26,868 bases of DNA from an uncultured Parafilimonas sp. (GCA_937892395.1 CALAGJ010000122.1:1-26868); one strand, 5' to 3'. Positions 7,445 through 15,519 are shown, numbered from the stretch's first letter. Program-made: numbers and translations. Notes: a model not told the origin generated them from the sequence alone.

Positions 7445-8415
7445 GACGTGGTATATTGATTTTCATGGCCTGCTACTTCCTCTTTTTGTTGCCATATTTT
7501 TCGTATTTGGTAAGTTCTTCTATCACCAGCCTCATAATAAGTTCTGATACTTATTTCTGCTAATATTCCAATAGTTATGAGTTGAATACCACCAAGTAAT
7601 AACATAAGTCCTAAAATAAGTAAAGGTTTGCCCCATATATCATTTCCAGCTATTTTTAATGAAAGCAGGTAGAGATTTATTGCTAATCCAATTAAAAAAC
7701 AAACAAACCCAATTGCACCAAAAAAGTGCATGGGTCGTTGACTGTATTTTCTAAAAAATACCATGGTTATCAAATCGCTCATTACACGAATAGTGCGTCC
7801 TAAGCCATATTTTGAACTTCCATGCAATCTTGCATGATGTTTTACATCCACCTGCGTTATACGAGCTCCCTGCATACTGGCCAACACAGGAATAAAGCGA
7901 TGCAATTCACCATAGAGGCCCAAGTCCTCTGCTATTTCTCTTTTAAATATTTTTAGTGTGCATCCATAATCCTGTATATAGACTTTTGTCATGTATCGAA
8001 TTAAAGCATTAGCTATTTTGCTTGGAACTTTCCTTAAAAACATGCCGTCTTTTCTATTCTTTCTATTTCCAGCTACTACATCCCAATCTTCTTCAATCAG
8101 TTTTTGCAACATGTGTGGTATATCACTAGGATCATTTTGTAAGTCACCGTCAATTAGGGCAATATATTTTCCAGTGCTATAATCAATTCCGGCTGTCATT
8201 GCAGTACTTTGACCATAATTTTTCCGTAGTTCTACTAATTTGATTCGGTTGTTTAAGCGTTGCTGTATTCTTGTTCTTGTAGCGTCTATACTTCCGTCGT
8301 CCACAAAAATGAGTTCATAATCAATAGATTGAAGCGCAGAATGCACCGCATCAATTAATGGATGAATGTTGTCTTCTTCATTCATCACCGTTACAACTAC
8401 AGATAAAGTTCTCAT
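7441..8415 (-). CDS. Family 2 glycosyltransferase, polyprenyl-phosphate sugar synthase type
   Basis: The 324-residue protein has a GT-A domain with VVVTVMNEEDNI at the N-terminus, FVDDGS (37-42), DGDLQNDP (89-96, the metal-binding region) and the acceptor-region motif HGSSKYG (198-204). Two transmembrane helices follow (about 228-253 and 263-288) with a short charged tail. This layout matches DPM1/GtrB/ArnC-like enzymes that transfer a sugar from a nucleotide donor to undecaprenyl phosphate at the inner membrane. The ATG at 8415 is chosen over an in-frame TTG at 8427 because it starts right before the first beta strand. It leads the operon with the flippase-like gene. The sugar cannot be predicted. 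Confidence 0.9.
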   Translation of the reverse strand: MRTLSVVVTVMNEEDNIHPLIDAVHSALQSIDYELIFVDDGSIDATRTRIQQRLNNRIKLVELRKNYGQSTAMTAGIDYSTGKYIALIDGDLQNDPSDIPHMLQKLIEEDWDVVAGNRKNRKDGMFLRKVPSKIANALIRYMTKVYIQDYGCTLKIFKREIAEDLGLYGELHRFIPVLASMQGARITQVDVKHHARLHGSSKYGLGRTIRVMSDLITMVFFRKYSQRPMHFFGAIGFVCFLIGLAINLYLLSLKIAGNDIWGKPLLILGLMLLLGGIQLITIGILAEISIRTYYEAGDRRTYQIRKIWQQKEEVAGHENQYTTS

Positions 8416-8424
8416 AACTATCTG

Positions 8425-8432
8425 CAAAAATA
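8425..8432 (-). promoter_or_regulatory. Candidate -7 promoter element of the glycosyltransferase operon
   Basis: On the minus strand TATTTTTG (8432 to 8425) matches the TAnnTTTG consensus exactly. The best -33 match 17 nt upstream is a weak TTTC. Transcription would start near 8421, leaving about six nucleotides before the ATG at 8415. Confidence 0.45.
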
Positions 8433-8563
8433 GAAAATTGGGTTGGAAAGAAATGGATAGAAATTAAAGTTTAATTTCCATTAAAAAAAATAGGCCTGCC
8501 CTGAAAAGAGCTGGCCGTTGCTAACCTATGAAAAACACCTTTTTAATTCAATCTTTAGTACCG

Positions 8564-9031
8564 CTATCTCGGCGGTTTTCTTTTAATTGCCTTAGGTATT
8601 TGTCTTTTTATTGGACGCTTTACCTGAGGATTTTGCATACCTTTTTTTACCTGCTGTCGGTTTACAAGTTCTTGTCTTAGCTTGTCCCGATAGGCTTTAT
8701 CTGCAGTGAAAAGTTTATTTGCTCTCTGCGGATTATCGCCTAAAACCTTTTGAAAATTTGGTTTATACCTTTTCCTTATTTCAACAACTTTCTCTTCAAA
8801 AGCAACTTCATCATTTGCATATTGCTGACGGGCTTGTTTAATTTCCTTTGTATAATTATTGTAAACCGGCCAGAATTCTTCTGATTCTTTTGGAGATAGA
8901 TTGAGTTCACGGGTAATGTATGCCTTTCGTATGGTTTCCGCTTTTCCTGTATCCCAGGTATTACTCCCCTGCGAGAAACAAAAATAGGAGTGAAATGTTA
9001 AAAACAAAATAAATGTAAAATTTTTTTTCAT
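8564..9031 (-). CDS. Spy/CpxP-like periplasmic protein of an ECF sigma operon
   Basis: The 155-residue product starts with a signal peptide (MKKNFTFILFLTFHSYFCFS, then QG). The mature part is helical and highly charged: ITRELNLSPKESEEFWPVYNNY resembles the LTxxQ-like start of Spy/CpxP helices. The tail is rich in Lys, Arg and Pro (VKRPIKRQIPKAIKRKPPR). Proteins of this type commonly sit third in Bacteroidota sigma/anti-sigma operons and probably act as periplasmic chaperones or stress sensors. It is 57 nt or less downstream of the anti-sigma gene on the same strand, so one transcript is likely. The basic tail could also bind membrane or RNA; that is speculation. Confidence 0.75.
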   Translation of the reverse strand: MKKNFTFILFLTFHSYFCFSQGSNTWDTGKAETIRKAYITRELNLSPKESEEFWPVYNNYTKEIKQARQQYANDEVAFEEKVVEIRKRYKPNFQKVLGDNPQRANKLFTADKAYRDKLRQELVNRQQVKKGMQNPQVKRPIKRQIPKAIKRKPPR

Positions 9032-9087
9032 TTTTCTTTTAAAATGTTATTCGACTAATTGTATTGATACACAGCAGTAAGATTTTT

Positions 9088-9828
9088 TTAAAACTTATTA
9101 TTCATCAATTCAGTAGCTTCTACTTCTTCACCAAATTCAACTGAACCATCATCAATAGAATATTTACCTTGCTCTTCCAAAAACTCTAAAATTTCTTTAT
9201 CACTCAGTGTATTTATACCCTGATCTACATTAACAGCTGCAATGCGTTGTACTTGCATTCTATTAATCTTGTTTACCTGATCATATTTTACATATAATAT
9301 AGATGTAAATGCGATTACTAAAAATGTGCTTGCCGCTGCAATATAGCGATTCCAGCTATTTTTCTTTATTGGAATTATCTTGGTTTCATGCTGCCCAGTA
9401 CTTTCAACTGATAGAGGCATTTTTAAATTTTCAAAGTATGCAGCAGGAGTTTCAAATACATGCTTAGGTATTTTATTTAGCAACGGCGCAATAGATTCCA
9501 ATTCATCGTAGACAGTCAAAGCCCCAGTTTCTGCTGCTTTTATTTTTGATAATATTTGATTAGGTAATAATTCGAAATAATTTATAGGGAGTAGATAATG
9601 AGTGTCATTTTCAATGGATGAACTATTTATGTGAATTAATGACTTCAGTGTCAATTGCTCAAAATAATCGTCAGGCAAACAATAGGGATTTGTCTTATTC
9701 CCATCATGTAGCTGCACATGTAGTTTAATCTGATCTGTCAATTTCAAAAAATAATTATTTGGTACTGTATAGGGTACGGTACGGGTAATATTATTTACAA
9801 TTGGGCTTATATATATTAATTCATCCAT
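9088..9828 (-). CDS. Probable transmembrane anti-sigma factor with PxxYF repeats
   Basis: The 246-residue product has a cytoplasmic N-terminal region of about 150 residues, one transmembrane helix (about 152-172, IAAASTFLVIAFTSILYV) and a short, acidic periplasmic tail of about 75 residues. The cytoplasmic part holds four copies of a PxxYFxxL motif: VPNNYFLKL (22-30), LPDDYFEQL (51-59), LPINYFELL (80-88) and TPAAYFENL (118-126). No zinc-finger HxxxCxxC is seen, so it is not a ZAS-type anti-sigma. Its role is inferred from the gene order, directly after an ECF sigma gene, and from its topology. The ATG at 9828 is preferred; an in-frame GTG at 9861 would add 11 residues. Confidence 0.75.
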   Translation of the reverse strand: MDELIYISPIVNNITRTVPYTVPNNYFLKLTDQIKLHVQLHDGNKTNPYCLPDDYFEQLTLKSLIHINSSSIENDTHYLLPINYFELLPNQILSKIKAAETGALTVYDELESIAPLLNKIPKHVFETPAAYFENLKMPLSVESTGQHETKIIPIKKNSWNRYIAAASTFLVIAFTSILYVKYDQVNKINRMQVQRIAAVNVDQGINTLSDKEILEFLEEQGKYSIDDGSVEFGEEVEATELMNNKF

Positions 9829-9869
9829 TTTATACAACACTTCGTGTGACAATAAATGCACTCAATGGT

Positions 9870-10412
9870 TTAACGATTTAAAATGAAATCTTCCACCTTC
9901 TTAACAGCATGATGATAACTCGCTTTTAAAGCACCCTCACTGGTTTCTAACACCCTACTCATTTCTTCATAAGGCATTTCGTCATAATAACGCAAATTAA
10001 ACACTATTCGTTGCTTTTCGGGCAGGTGCTGAATGGCAAGTTGTAGCTTCCACTCTAAGCGATTTGCATCAAAATTTTTTTCTGCTTTTATTTTGTTACT
10101 CAAACCTGATTCCACATCGCTGAAACTTACTGAACTACGCTTTTTTTGTTGCTCAATAAAAGTTAGGCTTTCATTTGTGGCAATGCGGTATAGCCAAGTG
10201 TACAGTTGACTATCTTCTCTAAAGTTCGCCAAACCATTCCATACTTTGATAAACATATTTTGCAATACATCATTAGCATCTTCATGGTCAACCACCATTC
10301 TTCTGATATGCCAATATAATTTTTCCTGATATTTTTTTAGAATGGCCGTAAAAGCTTTTTCTTTTGTATCCGTTTCTTTAAACAGCTCTAAAAGTTCTTT
10401 ATCATTTTGCAT
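9870..10412 (-). CDS. ECF-type RNA polymerase sigma factor
   Basis: The 180-residue product has region 2 with DHEDANDVLQNMFIKVWNGLANFREDSQLYTWLYRIATNE (about 42-81) and region 4 with LPEKQRIVFNLRYYDEMPYEEMSRVLETSEGALKASYHHAVKKV (about 133-176), which contains the helix-turn-helix. Regions 1.1 and 3 are absent, as expected for ECF sigma factors. It would direct RNA polymerase to stress or envelope promoters when released by its membrane partner. It leads a three-gene operon with the anti-sigma and Spy-like genes and is divergent from the YHS gene across a 166-bp spacer that probably carries both promoters. Autoregulation is likely but no matching promoter was recognised. Confidence 0.95.
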   Translation of the reverse strand: MQNDKELLELFKETDTKEKAFTAILKKYQEKLYWHIRRMVVDHEDANDVLQNMFIKVWNGLANFREDSQLYTWLYRIATNESLTFIEQQKKRSSVSFSDVESGLSNKIKAEKNFDANRLEWKLQLAIQHLPEKQRIVFNLRYYDEMPYEEMSRVLETSEGALKASYHHAVKKVEDFILNR

Positions 10413-10545
10413 GCAGCGGTAAAATTATTAGAAACTTGCCCATAGACCTAATTGTAAGCTGTAGGTTTAACTGCTTAAATTTTCCGCTGAACTATTTCAA
10501 ACTGGTCTAAAAAGGTTTTAACAATTAATAATTTGTAAGGGTTTT

Positions 10546-10553
10546 TATCTTTA
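10546..10553 (+). promoter_or_regulatory. Candidate -7 element of the YHS-DoxX operon
   Basis: TATCTTTA lies 25 nt before the YHS start codon and is one mismatch from TAnnTTTG. No good TTTG is present at the proper distance; the TTTG at 10532 is too near. Weak support. Confidence 0.3.
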
Positions 10554-10578
10554 CCCGTCGTATATCAAAATACATTAG

Positions 10579-11043
10579 ATGAAGTTTTTATATTTAGTTT
10601 TATTTTCAAGTGTTACACTCCAAGTTTTTGCACAAGATGCAACAGCAATCCGTAAAAAACATTTTAATACAGAAAAAAACATTGCTATAGCAGGTTATGA
10701 CCCAGTGGCCTATTTTACTGACCATAAAGCTGTGAAAGGCAATGCATCCTTTGCCTTAAGTTATGAGGGCATCGTTTATCATTTTTCAAGCGATGCACAT
10801 AAGGAATTATTTAGGAAAAACCCCTCAGCTTATGAACCCCAATATGGTGGATGGTGTGCATACGCAATGGGATCAACGGGTGAAAAAGTTGAAATTGATC
10901 CTGAAACTTTTAAAATTATTAATGGAAAATTATTTTTGTTCTACAATAAAAGATTGAACAATACCCTCAATACATGGAATAAAGATCAAGATAATTTGCA
11001 TAAAAAAGCAGATGCCAATTGGGTAAAAGTTTATAAACCTTAA
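10579..11043 (+). CDS. Exported YHS-domain protein
   Basis: The 154-residue product has a signal peptide (MKFLYLVLFSSVTLQVFAQ) and a YHS domain: GYDPVAYFTDHKAVKGN (about 39-55), then ISYEG-like VYHFSSDAHKELFRKNPSAYEPQYGGWCAYAMG with one conserved Cys. YHS domains occur in copper ATPases, monooxygenases and small exported proteins and are thought to bind metal; no enzyme activity is known for this stand-alone exported type. It is followed after 30 nt by a DoxX protein and a beta-barrel protein on the same strand, which suggests one envelope unit. It would be periplasmic. Confidence 0.85.
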   Translation: MKFLYLVLFSSVTLQVFAQDATAIRKKHFNTEKNIAIAGYDPVAYFTDHKAVKGNASFALSYEGIVYHFSSDAHKELFRKNPSAYEPQYGGWCAYAMGSTGEKVEIDPETFKIINGKLFLFYNKRLNNTLNTWNKDQDNLHKKADANWVKVYKP

Positions 11044-11073
11044 TATGTATTTTCCTTAATAATTCTATTTAAA

Positions 11074-11463
11074 ATGGCAAAAAATATTATACTCTGGATA
11101 CTCAGAATTGCATCTGCGGGATTGCTCATTCAAACATTGTTTTTTAAGTTTACAGGAGCAGAAGAATCTATTTATATATTCTCAACCCTTGGCATGGAAC
11201 CTTGGGGTAGAATTGGCACAGGAGTGATGGAACTAATAGCTGCATTGCTTATTATGATTCCATCATTTACGGGCATAGGTAGTGCAATGGCAATTGGCCT
11301 GATGAGTGGAGCACTTTTCTTTCATGCTACTCAACTGGGCATTGAAGTACAGGGAGATGGTGGTTTACTATTTTCCTATGCACTTATTGTATTTATTTCC
11401 TCTGCCATATTATTATTCTTTCATTTTAATCAAATTACTAAGTTACTTCGCATCAAATTTTAA
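11074..11463 (+). CDS. DoxX-like small integral membrane protein
   Basis: The 129-residue product has four predicted transmembrane helices (about 5-24, 43-66, 70-90 and 98-118). The order and the segment RIASAGLLIQTLFFKFTGAEE, then MELIAALLIMIP, fit the DoxX/DoxD-like superfamily. Members are inner-membrane proteins linked to quinol oxidation, thiosulfate metabolism or unknown functions. It lies between an exported YHS protein and an outer-membrane barrel protein, with 30 nt before it and 2 nt after it, so it is surely in the same operon. Function here is unknown. Confidence 0.75.
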   Translation: MAKNIILWILRIASAGLLIQTLFFKFTGAEESIYIFSTLGMEPWGRIGTGVMELIAALLIMIPSFTGIGSAMAIGLMSGALFFHATQLGIEVQGDGGLLFSYALIVFISSAILLFFHFNQITKLLRIKF

Positions 11464-11465
11464 CT

Positions 11466-12191
11466 ATGAAATTTCTGATAGCTATCCTTTTGTTTCTCTT
11501 TCCATTTTTTGTACAAGCCCAGCCACATCAACATTCCAACACAGAATGGTTAGACATAAGTGGCACCATAGCATCTAAACAATCTGCACTTTCCGCTTCA
11601 TGGGTGTATAATTGGGGTATTGGAAAGTCTAAGAAATTAGAGTTGGGTTTAGGAGCAAGGATAACTTTGTATGGTGGTGATAACAGAAATTACATTACCG
11701 CTCCTGCCAAACTTGCCCGTACAAATACAACACCTTTTTATATTGTATTGGCAGGTCAGAAAACATGGATTTGGGATACACTTACGGTACAAAAACCATT
11801 TTCTACAGCCATTAACCTCAGTGGCAATGCGGGTTATAACATCACCCCAAATCTGTATGCCGGCCTAAACATTGATTTAATTGGTTTTACCATTGGTAGC
11901 AAGTCTGCCGCTACACTTCAAAGTGAAGGCACGATAACAACCGAGCCGGTATCAAAACCATATCCTTTTAATTTATTATTAACCGGAGATAATGATTTAG
12001 GCACGCTCAATTCAGAGTTTTACCTTCGTTATCGCCTTAATGATCAAATTGCCGTAAAAGGTATTTACCAGTTTCTGTTTAACGAATACCAAACCACAAC
12101 AATCAAGCAAACAGCTCCGGATGGCACAGAGGTTACAAGATTTAGAAATAAAGTAAATGCTTTCGGTATTGGTTTAGTATATTTTTTCTAA
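11466..12191 (+). CDS. Putative outer-membrane beta-barrel protein
   Basis: The 241-residue product has a signal peptide ending at VQAQ, then HQHSNTEWLDISG. The mature part alternates hydrophobic and polar residues in strand-like segments (for example KLELGLGARITLYGG, FYLRYRLNDQIAVKGIYQF) and ends in a terminal strand FGIGLVYFF with aromatic C-terminus, typical of barrels assembled by BAM. I do not recognise a named family. The start ATG is 2 nt after the DoxX stop, so expression is coupled. The His-rich mature N-terminus could bind metal, which would agree with the YHS partner, but this is inference. Confidence 0.65.
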   Translation: MKFLIAILLFLFPFFVQAQPHQHSNTEWLDISGTIASKQSALSASWVYNWGIGKSKKLELGLGARITLYGGDNRNYITAPAKLARTNTTPFYIVLAGQKTWIWDTLTVQKPFSTAINLSGNAGYNITPNLYAGLNIDLIGFTIGSKSAATLQSEGTITTEPVSKPYPFNLLLTGDNDLGTLNSEFYLRYRLNDQIAVKGIYQFLFNEYQTTTIKQTAPDGTEVTRFRNKVNAFGIGLVYFF

Positions 12192-12429
12192 TTAAATTTA
12201 TTAGCTTTTTCCTTTCAGTAATAAACTCAATATCTTCTCATTTTCTTCTGAAAAAACCATATTAAAGTGGTTTGTTTCAGTTGATAGAAATGTTCAATTC
12301 AATTCGAAAAATTTCTTATTCCCATCGATTTTTTTTCAAAGTATTGCCTTTATAAACTACATTTTTTTGCGCAAGAGATAGTCGTAGGAGAGCATTTATT
12401 TCCATTCACTTAATTTTACACCCGAATTT
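12192..12429. other. Intergenic region, possible decayed coding remnant
   Basis: No full gene is present. On the minus strand 12201-12293 reads as 30 codons ending in TAA, including TETNHFNMVFSEENEKI, with no start codon of its own apart from one internal ATG. This looks protein-like but is too short to assign. TAATTTTA at 12411-12418 is a possible -7 element for the next gene, which would then have a leader of about eight nucleotides. Confidence 0.3.
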
Positions 12430-13734
12430 ATGACAGAGATTTTAATAATTTTGGGTCTTATTCTGTTAAATGGCGTATTTGCCATGGCAGAAATTGCCCT
12501 TGTATCATCCCGAAAAGCAAGACTAGAAGGACAAGCAAATAAAGGTGATATCAAAGCCAAAGAAGCACTTGCATTAGCTAATCATCCCGACAAATTTTTA
12601 TCCACTGTACAAATTGGCATTACACTTATTGGAGTGTTAAATGGTATTTTTTCAGGAGATGCTATACAAGATAGTGTAGTAACATGGGTAAACAAATTTG
12701 AACTCTTTCGCCCTTATAGTAATGGCATTGGAACGGCAATAGTCGTTATCATTATTACCTATTTTTCTTTAGTTTTTGGTGAATTATTACCCAAAAGAAT
12801 AGGTCTTAGTAATCCTGAGAATATAGCGAAAACCCTTGCCGCACCTATGCGTGTAGTGAGTATTATAACTTATCCATTTGTATGGTTACTTACTAAAAGT
12901 AATAATCTCCTTATTCGATTGCTCAATATAAAAAAGAATGATGCTCATGTAACGGAGGAGGAAATAAAAGCCATCATCAGTGAAGGCACCGAGCAGGGTA
13001 CAATTGAAGAAGCTGAACAAGAAATTATAGAACGCGTATTTCATCTTGGGGATAGAAATATTACTTCTCTAATGACACATCGCAGTGATATGGTTTGGCT
13101 TGATTTTGATGATACAGTAGGTGTAGTAAAGGATTTGGGCGAAGATGAAATGCATTCTGTTTATCCTGTTTGCTTAGGAAATGTGGACAATGTAAAAGGT
13201 ATGATTTCATTGAAAGATATTTTTAGAGCAACTCCAGATACTATTATTGGTAGTATAGTGAAACCTGCACTATATGTACCTGAAAATAATAGTGCCTATC
13301 AAATACTGGAAAGGTTTAAAGAAAATAAATCTCATTACGCCTTTATAGTAGATGAATATGGAACACTGCAAGGTATTATAACACTTAATGATATTCTTGA
13401 TGCTATAGTAGGTGATATACCACAGCAGGATGAGGATAATTATGAAATTTATAAAAGAGATGATGGTAGCTTTTTGGCCGATGCACAAATACCCTTTTAT
13501 AATTTTTTAAGCTACTTTAATATTACTGACTGGCTTGAAGATGAAGAACAACAATATGATACCGTAGCGGGATTTTTACTTCACCACATGGAAAGAATAC
13601 CAAAGGCCGGTGATCAGATGGATTGGAAAGACTTTCACTTTGAAGTGATTGATATGGATGGACATCGTATAGATAAAATCTTGGTTTCTATTCCAAAGAA
13701 AATTCAAGAAGATTTAGAATTGGAAATTGAATAA
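12430..13734 (+). CDS. HlyC/CorC family membrane protein (CNNM, CBS pair, transporter-associated domain)
   Basis: The 434-residue product has an N-terminal CNNM (DUF21) domain of about 180 residues with three or four transmembrane helices and the early motif NGVFAMAEIALVSSRKARLE. A cytoplasmic CBS pair (about 205-330, with LMTHRSDMVWLD and AFIVDEYGTLQGIITLNDIL) and a C-terminal CorC/HlyC domain (about 345-430) follow. The family is often labelled hemolysin for historical reasons. Characterised relatives are involved in magnesium or cobalt export and homeostasis, with the CBS domains sensing nucleotides. The last 21 nt overlap the 3' end of the convergent DUF6702 gene. Confidence 0.92.
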   Translation: MTEILIILGLILLNGVFAMAEIALVSSRKARLEGQANKGDIKAKEALALANHPDKFLSTVQIGITLIGVLNGIFSGDAIQDSVVTWVNKFELFRPYSNGIGTAIVVIIITYFSLVFGELLPKRIGLSNPENIAKTLAAPMRVVSIITYPFVWLLTKSNNLLIRLLNIKKNDAHVTEEEIKAIISEGTEQGTIEEAEQEIIERVFHLGDRNITSLMTHRSDMVWLDFDDTVGVVKDLGEDEMHSVYPVCLGNVDNVKGMISLKDIFRATPDTIIGSIVKPALYVPENNSAYQILERFKENKSHYAFIVDEYGTLQGIITLNDILDAIVGDIPQQDEDNYEIYKRDDGSFLADAQIPFYNFLSYFNITDWLEDEEQQYDTVAGFLLHHMERIPKAGDQMDWKDFHFEVIDMDGHRIDKILVSIPKKIQEDLELEIE

Positions 13735-14193
13735 ATTCTCCGGATAGCTTCTTTTTTCCGTACGTTCTTCTTTACCGATTTTTACCTGAACTAAGTTGAT
13801 TTGCTTCGTAGAGAAATCATATAGAATATTATTCTGCATAGATAATGCTTTTGGCATTTTTTCTACAGGAGCTTCAAAATATGCCCAAACACTTTCTTGA
13901 ATAATTTCATAGCCCACATATTGCATCCTACTATCTATTCCATTTACACGCATAGATAAATTATTAAGGATATATTTATTGATCTGTTCGTCTATGCTTT
14001 TTTTATCCTTTGGATGAGTAAGGTCAATTTTTATGCTTGAATTTTTCCTCAAAGCAGACTCAAAATCATCTGTAAAAACCCTTACACTAACTTCAATATT
14101 TTTTGTAGCACTATTGTATTCCACTTGCGTCATGGAAATAAAAAGAGGATGTGTAATGGTGGATATAAGTAATGTGATAAGAATTGAAAGCAT
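13714..14193 (-). CDS. DUF6702 family exported protein
   Basis: The 159-residue product has an N-terminal hydrophobic export signal (MLSILITLLISTITHPLFIS). A beta-rich mature part follows, starting with the family-like MTQVEYNSATKNIEVSVRVFTDDFESALR and containing a central NLSMRVNG. This pattern fits DUF6702 proteins of Bacteroidota, whose function is unknown. It lies 13 nt after the radical SAM stop on the same strand, so a shared transcript is likely. Its 3' end overlaps that of the convergent CNNM/CBS gene by 21 nt, leaving no room for a separate terminator between them. Confidence 0.7.
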   Translation of the reverse strand: MLSILITLLISTITHPLFISMTQVEYNSATKNIEVSVRVFTDDFESALRKNSSIKIDLTHPKDKKSIDEQINKYILNNLSMRVNGIDSRMQYVGYEIIQESVWAYFEAPVEKMPKALSMQNNILYDFSTKQINLVQVKIGKEERTEKRSYPENLFNFQF

Positions 14194-14206
14194 TTAGTTG
14201 ATTTTA

Positions 14207-15505
14207 TTAATGTGCAAAATCATTTGCATAGTTTCCATGAATACGCTCAGAAGGTGGATTAAAATAGCCAAATTTTAGATTCGGAAATTCTTCTTGTATC
14301 AAATCCATTACTTGCTTGATACCCAAAATAGATGAGGTTTCACCTACTCCAATCTTTCCAAGATACCAATCTGGATCTATATTGAAATTTCGCCATTGTA
14401 TCATGTTCAATTTTGTTTTTTGTATAAGGCTTCTTAGTGATTCATATTCAGATAGGGTATCAGTCATTCCGGGAAAAACAAAATAGTTGATACTGCTCCA
14501 TCCATCGTACTGCCGCACTACTTGTAAACTTTCAATAATATCTTCAAATACATAATTGTTCGGACGATAATATGCTGTGTATATATGCTTTTGAGCACTA
14601 TTTGTACTTACCCTAATACTATTTAATCCTACTTTGCAGAGTGCTTCTACCGCATCTGGTTTGCTTCCATTCGTGTTTATATTTATAGAACCACGATGAG
14701 TATGTTTTCGGATGGAAATTATTGCCTCTCTTATTGTTTCCCACATTAATAAAGGCTCACCTTCACAGCCCTGACCAAAACTTACGATTGGGTAAGGTGC
14801 CTGAATCAAATGAGGCACTGTAAATTCCGTTATTTCTTCTGCTGTTGGTTTAAAACTAAGTCTATCCTGAGTAGAAACAATTGATTCTTCTATTGGCTGA
14901 AATGATATACAACCTATACAATTGGCATTACAAGCAGGAGATGATGGTATAGGACATTCCCATCTACCCAAAGCAAAATTTCTGGCAGCTGGACAATGAT
15001 ATGTGTTACAACAATTATTCATCAAATGCTGCACTAATCTATTGTTTGGATATTGGTCTAATAAATGTTGTACACCATCTTGTATAAGTTCGTCATTATA
15101 ACCCTTGCACTCTTGTCTTATGTCCTGCTCAATTCGAATGGCAGGCACATAAAAATTATTCCCATACCAGCCCGCTGCTGTATAGCAAAATAAAGGCAGA
15201 GTGGGTGCGTCTGGCGCAGTTTCATATGCGCTAAGGAATAATCCGGTATATGCTGGTGGTATAAATGCAGCCACTGCCCAACCTTTTTCGCAGAGCCTCA
15301 TTTGACCAGTTGATACATCAATACCAATGCCCCTTCTTCCTGGCAACTCATATAAGTTACCGCCATCAGGCAGAATTATCCAATCTTCAGTAGGTACATC
15401 CATAGCATCCCAACCTGCACGACCTGTGGCAAAAAGAGTTTGATCCTCAAAAATATTTCCCTTACCATCAGAATACAATAAAAATGGAGATTGTAATAAT
15501 GCCAT
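14207..15505 (-). CDS. Radical SAM protein of unknown function with extra cysteines
   Basis: The 432-residue product contains the radical SAM cluster motif CNANCIGC (Cys192, Cys196, Cys199, CxxxCxxC), which binds the [4Fe-4S] cluster that cleaves S-adenosylmethionine. Downstream SFGQGCEGEPLL (about 242-253) fits the GGEP-type SAM-binding element, and SININTNG the next strand. About 190 residues precede the motif. They have no recognisable domain but contain Cys165, Cys166, Cys171 and Cys184, so a second metal site is possible. No RiPP precursor, SPASM-like C-terminal cysteines or other pathway genes lie next to it; only a DUF6702 gene follows. Substrate unknown. The ATG at 15505 has a good promoter-like box just upstream. 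Confidence 0.85.
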   Translation of the reverse strand: MALLQSPFLLYSDGKGNIFEDQTLFATGRAGWDAMDVPTEDWIILPDGGNLYELPGRRGIGIDVSTGQMRLCEKGWAVAAFIPPAYTGLFLSAYETAPDAPTLPLFCYTAAGWYGNNFYVPAIRIEQDIRQECKGYNDELIQDGVQHLLDQYPNNRLVQHLMNNCCNTYHCPAARNFALGRWECPIPSSPACNANCIGCISFQPIEESIVSTQDRLSFKPTAEEITEFTVPHLIQAPYPIVSFGQGCEGEPLLMWETIREAIISIRKHTHRGSININTNGSKPDAVEALCKVGLNSIRVSTNSAQKHIYTAYYRPNNYVFEDIIESLQVVRQYDGWSSINYFVFPGMTDTLSEYESLRSLIQKTKLNMIQWRNFNIDPDWYLGKIGVGETSSILGIKQVMDLIQEEFPNLKFGYFNPPSERIHGNYANDFAH

Positions 15506-15519
15506 TCAATGATTTTAGG

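Noticed and set aside
8461..8563. Terminator after the Spy-like gene
   Set aside because: CCGC/GCGG at the 3' end of the gene has no T tract on the minus strand; no convincing terminator could be drawn.
14207..15505. RiPP biosynthesis cluster
   Set aside because: There is a radical SAM gene but no precursor-like small ORF with a Cys- or Gly-rich core, no peptidase/transporter pair and no SPASM-like C-terminal cysteines.
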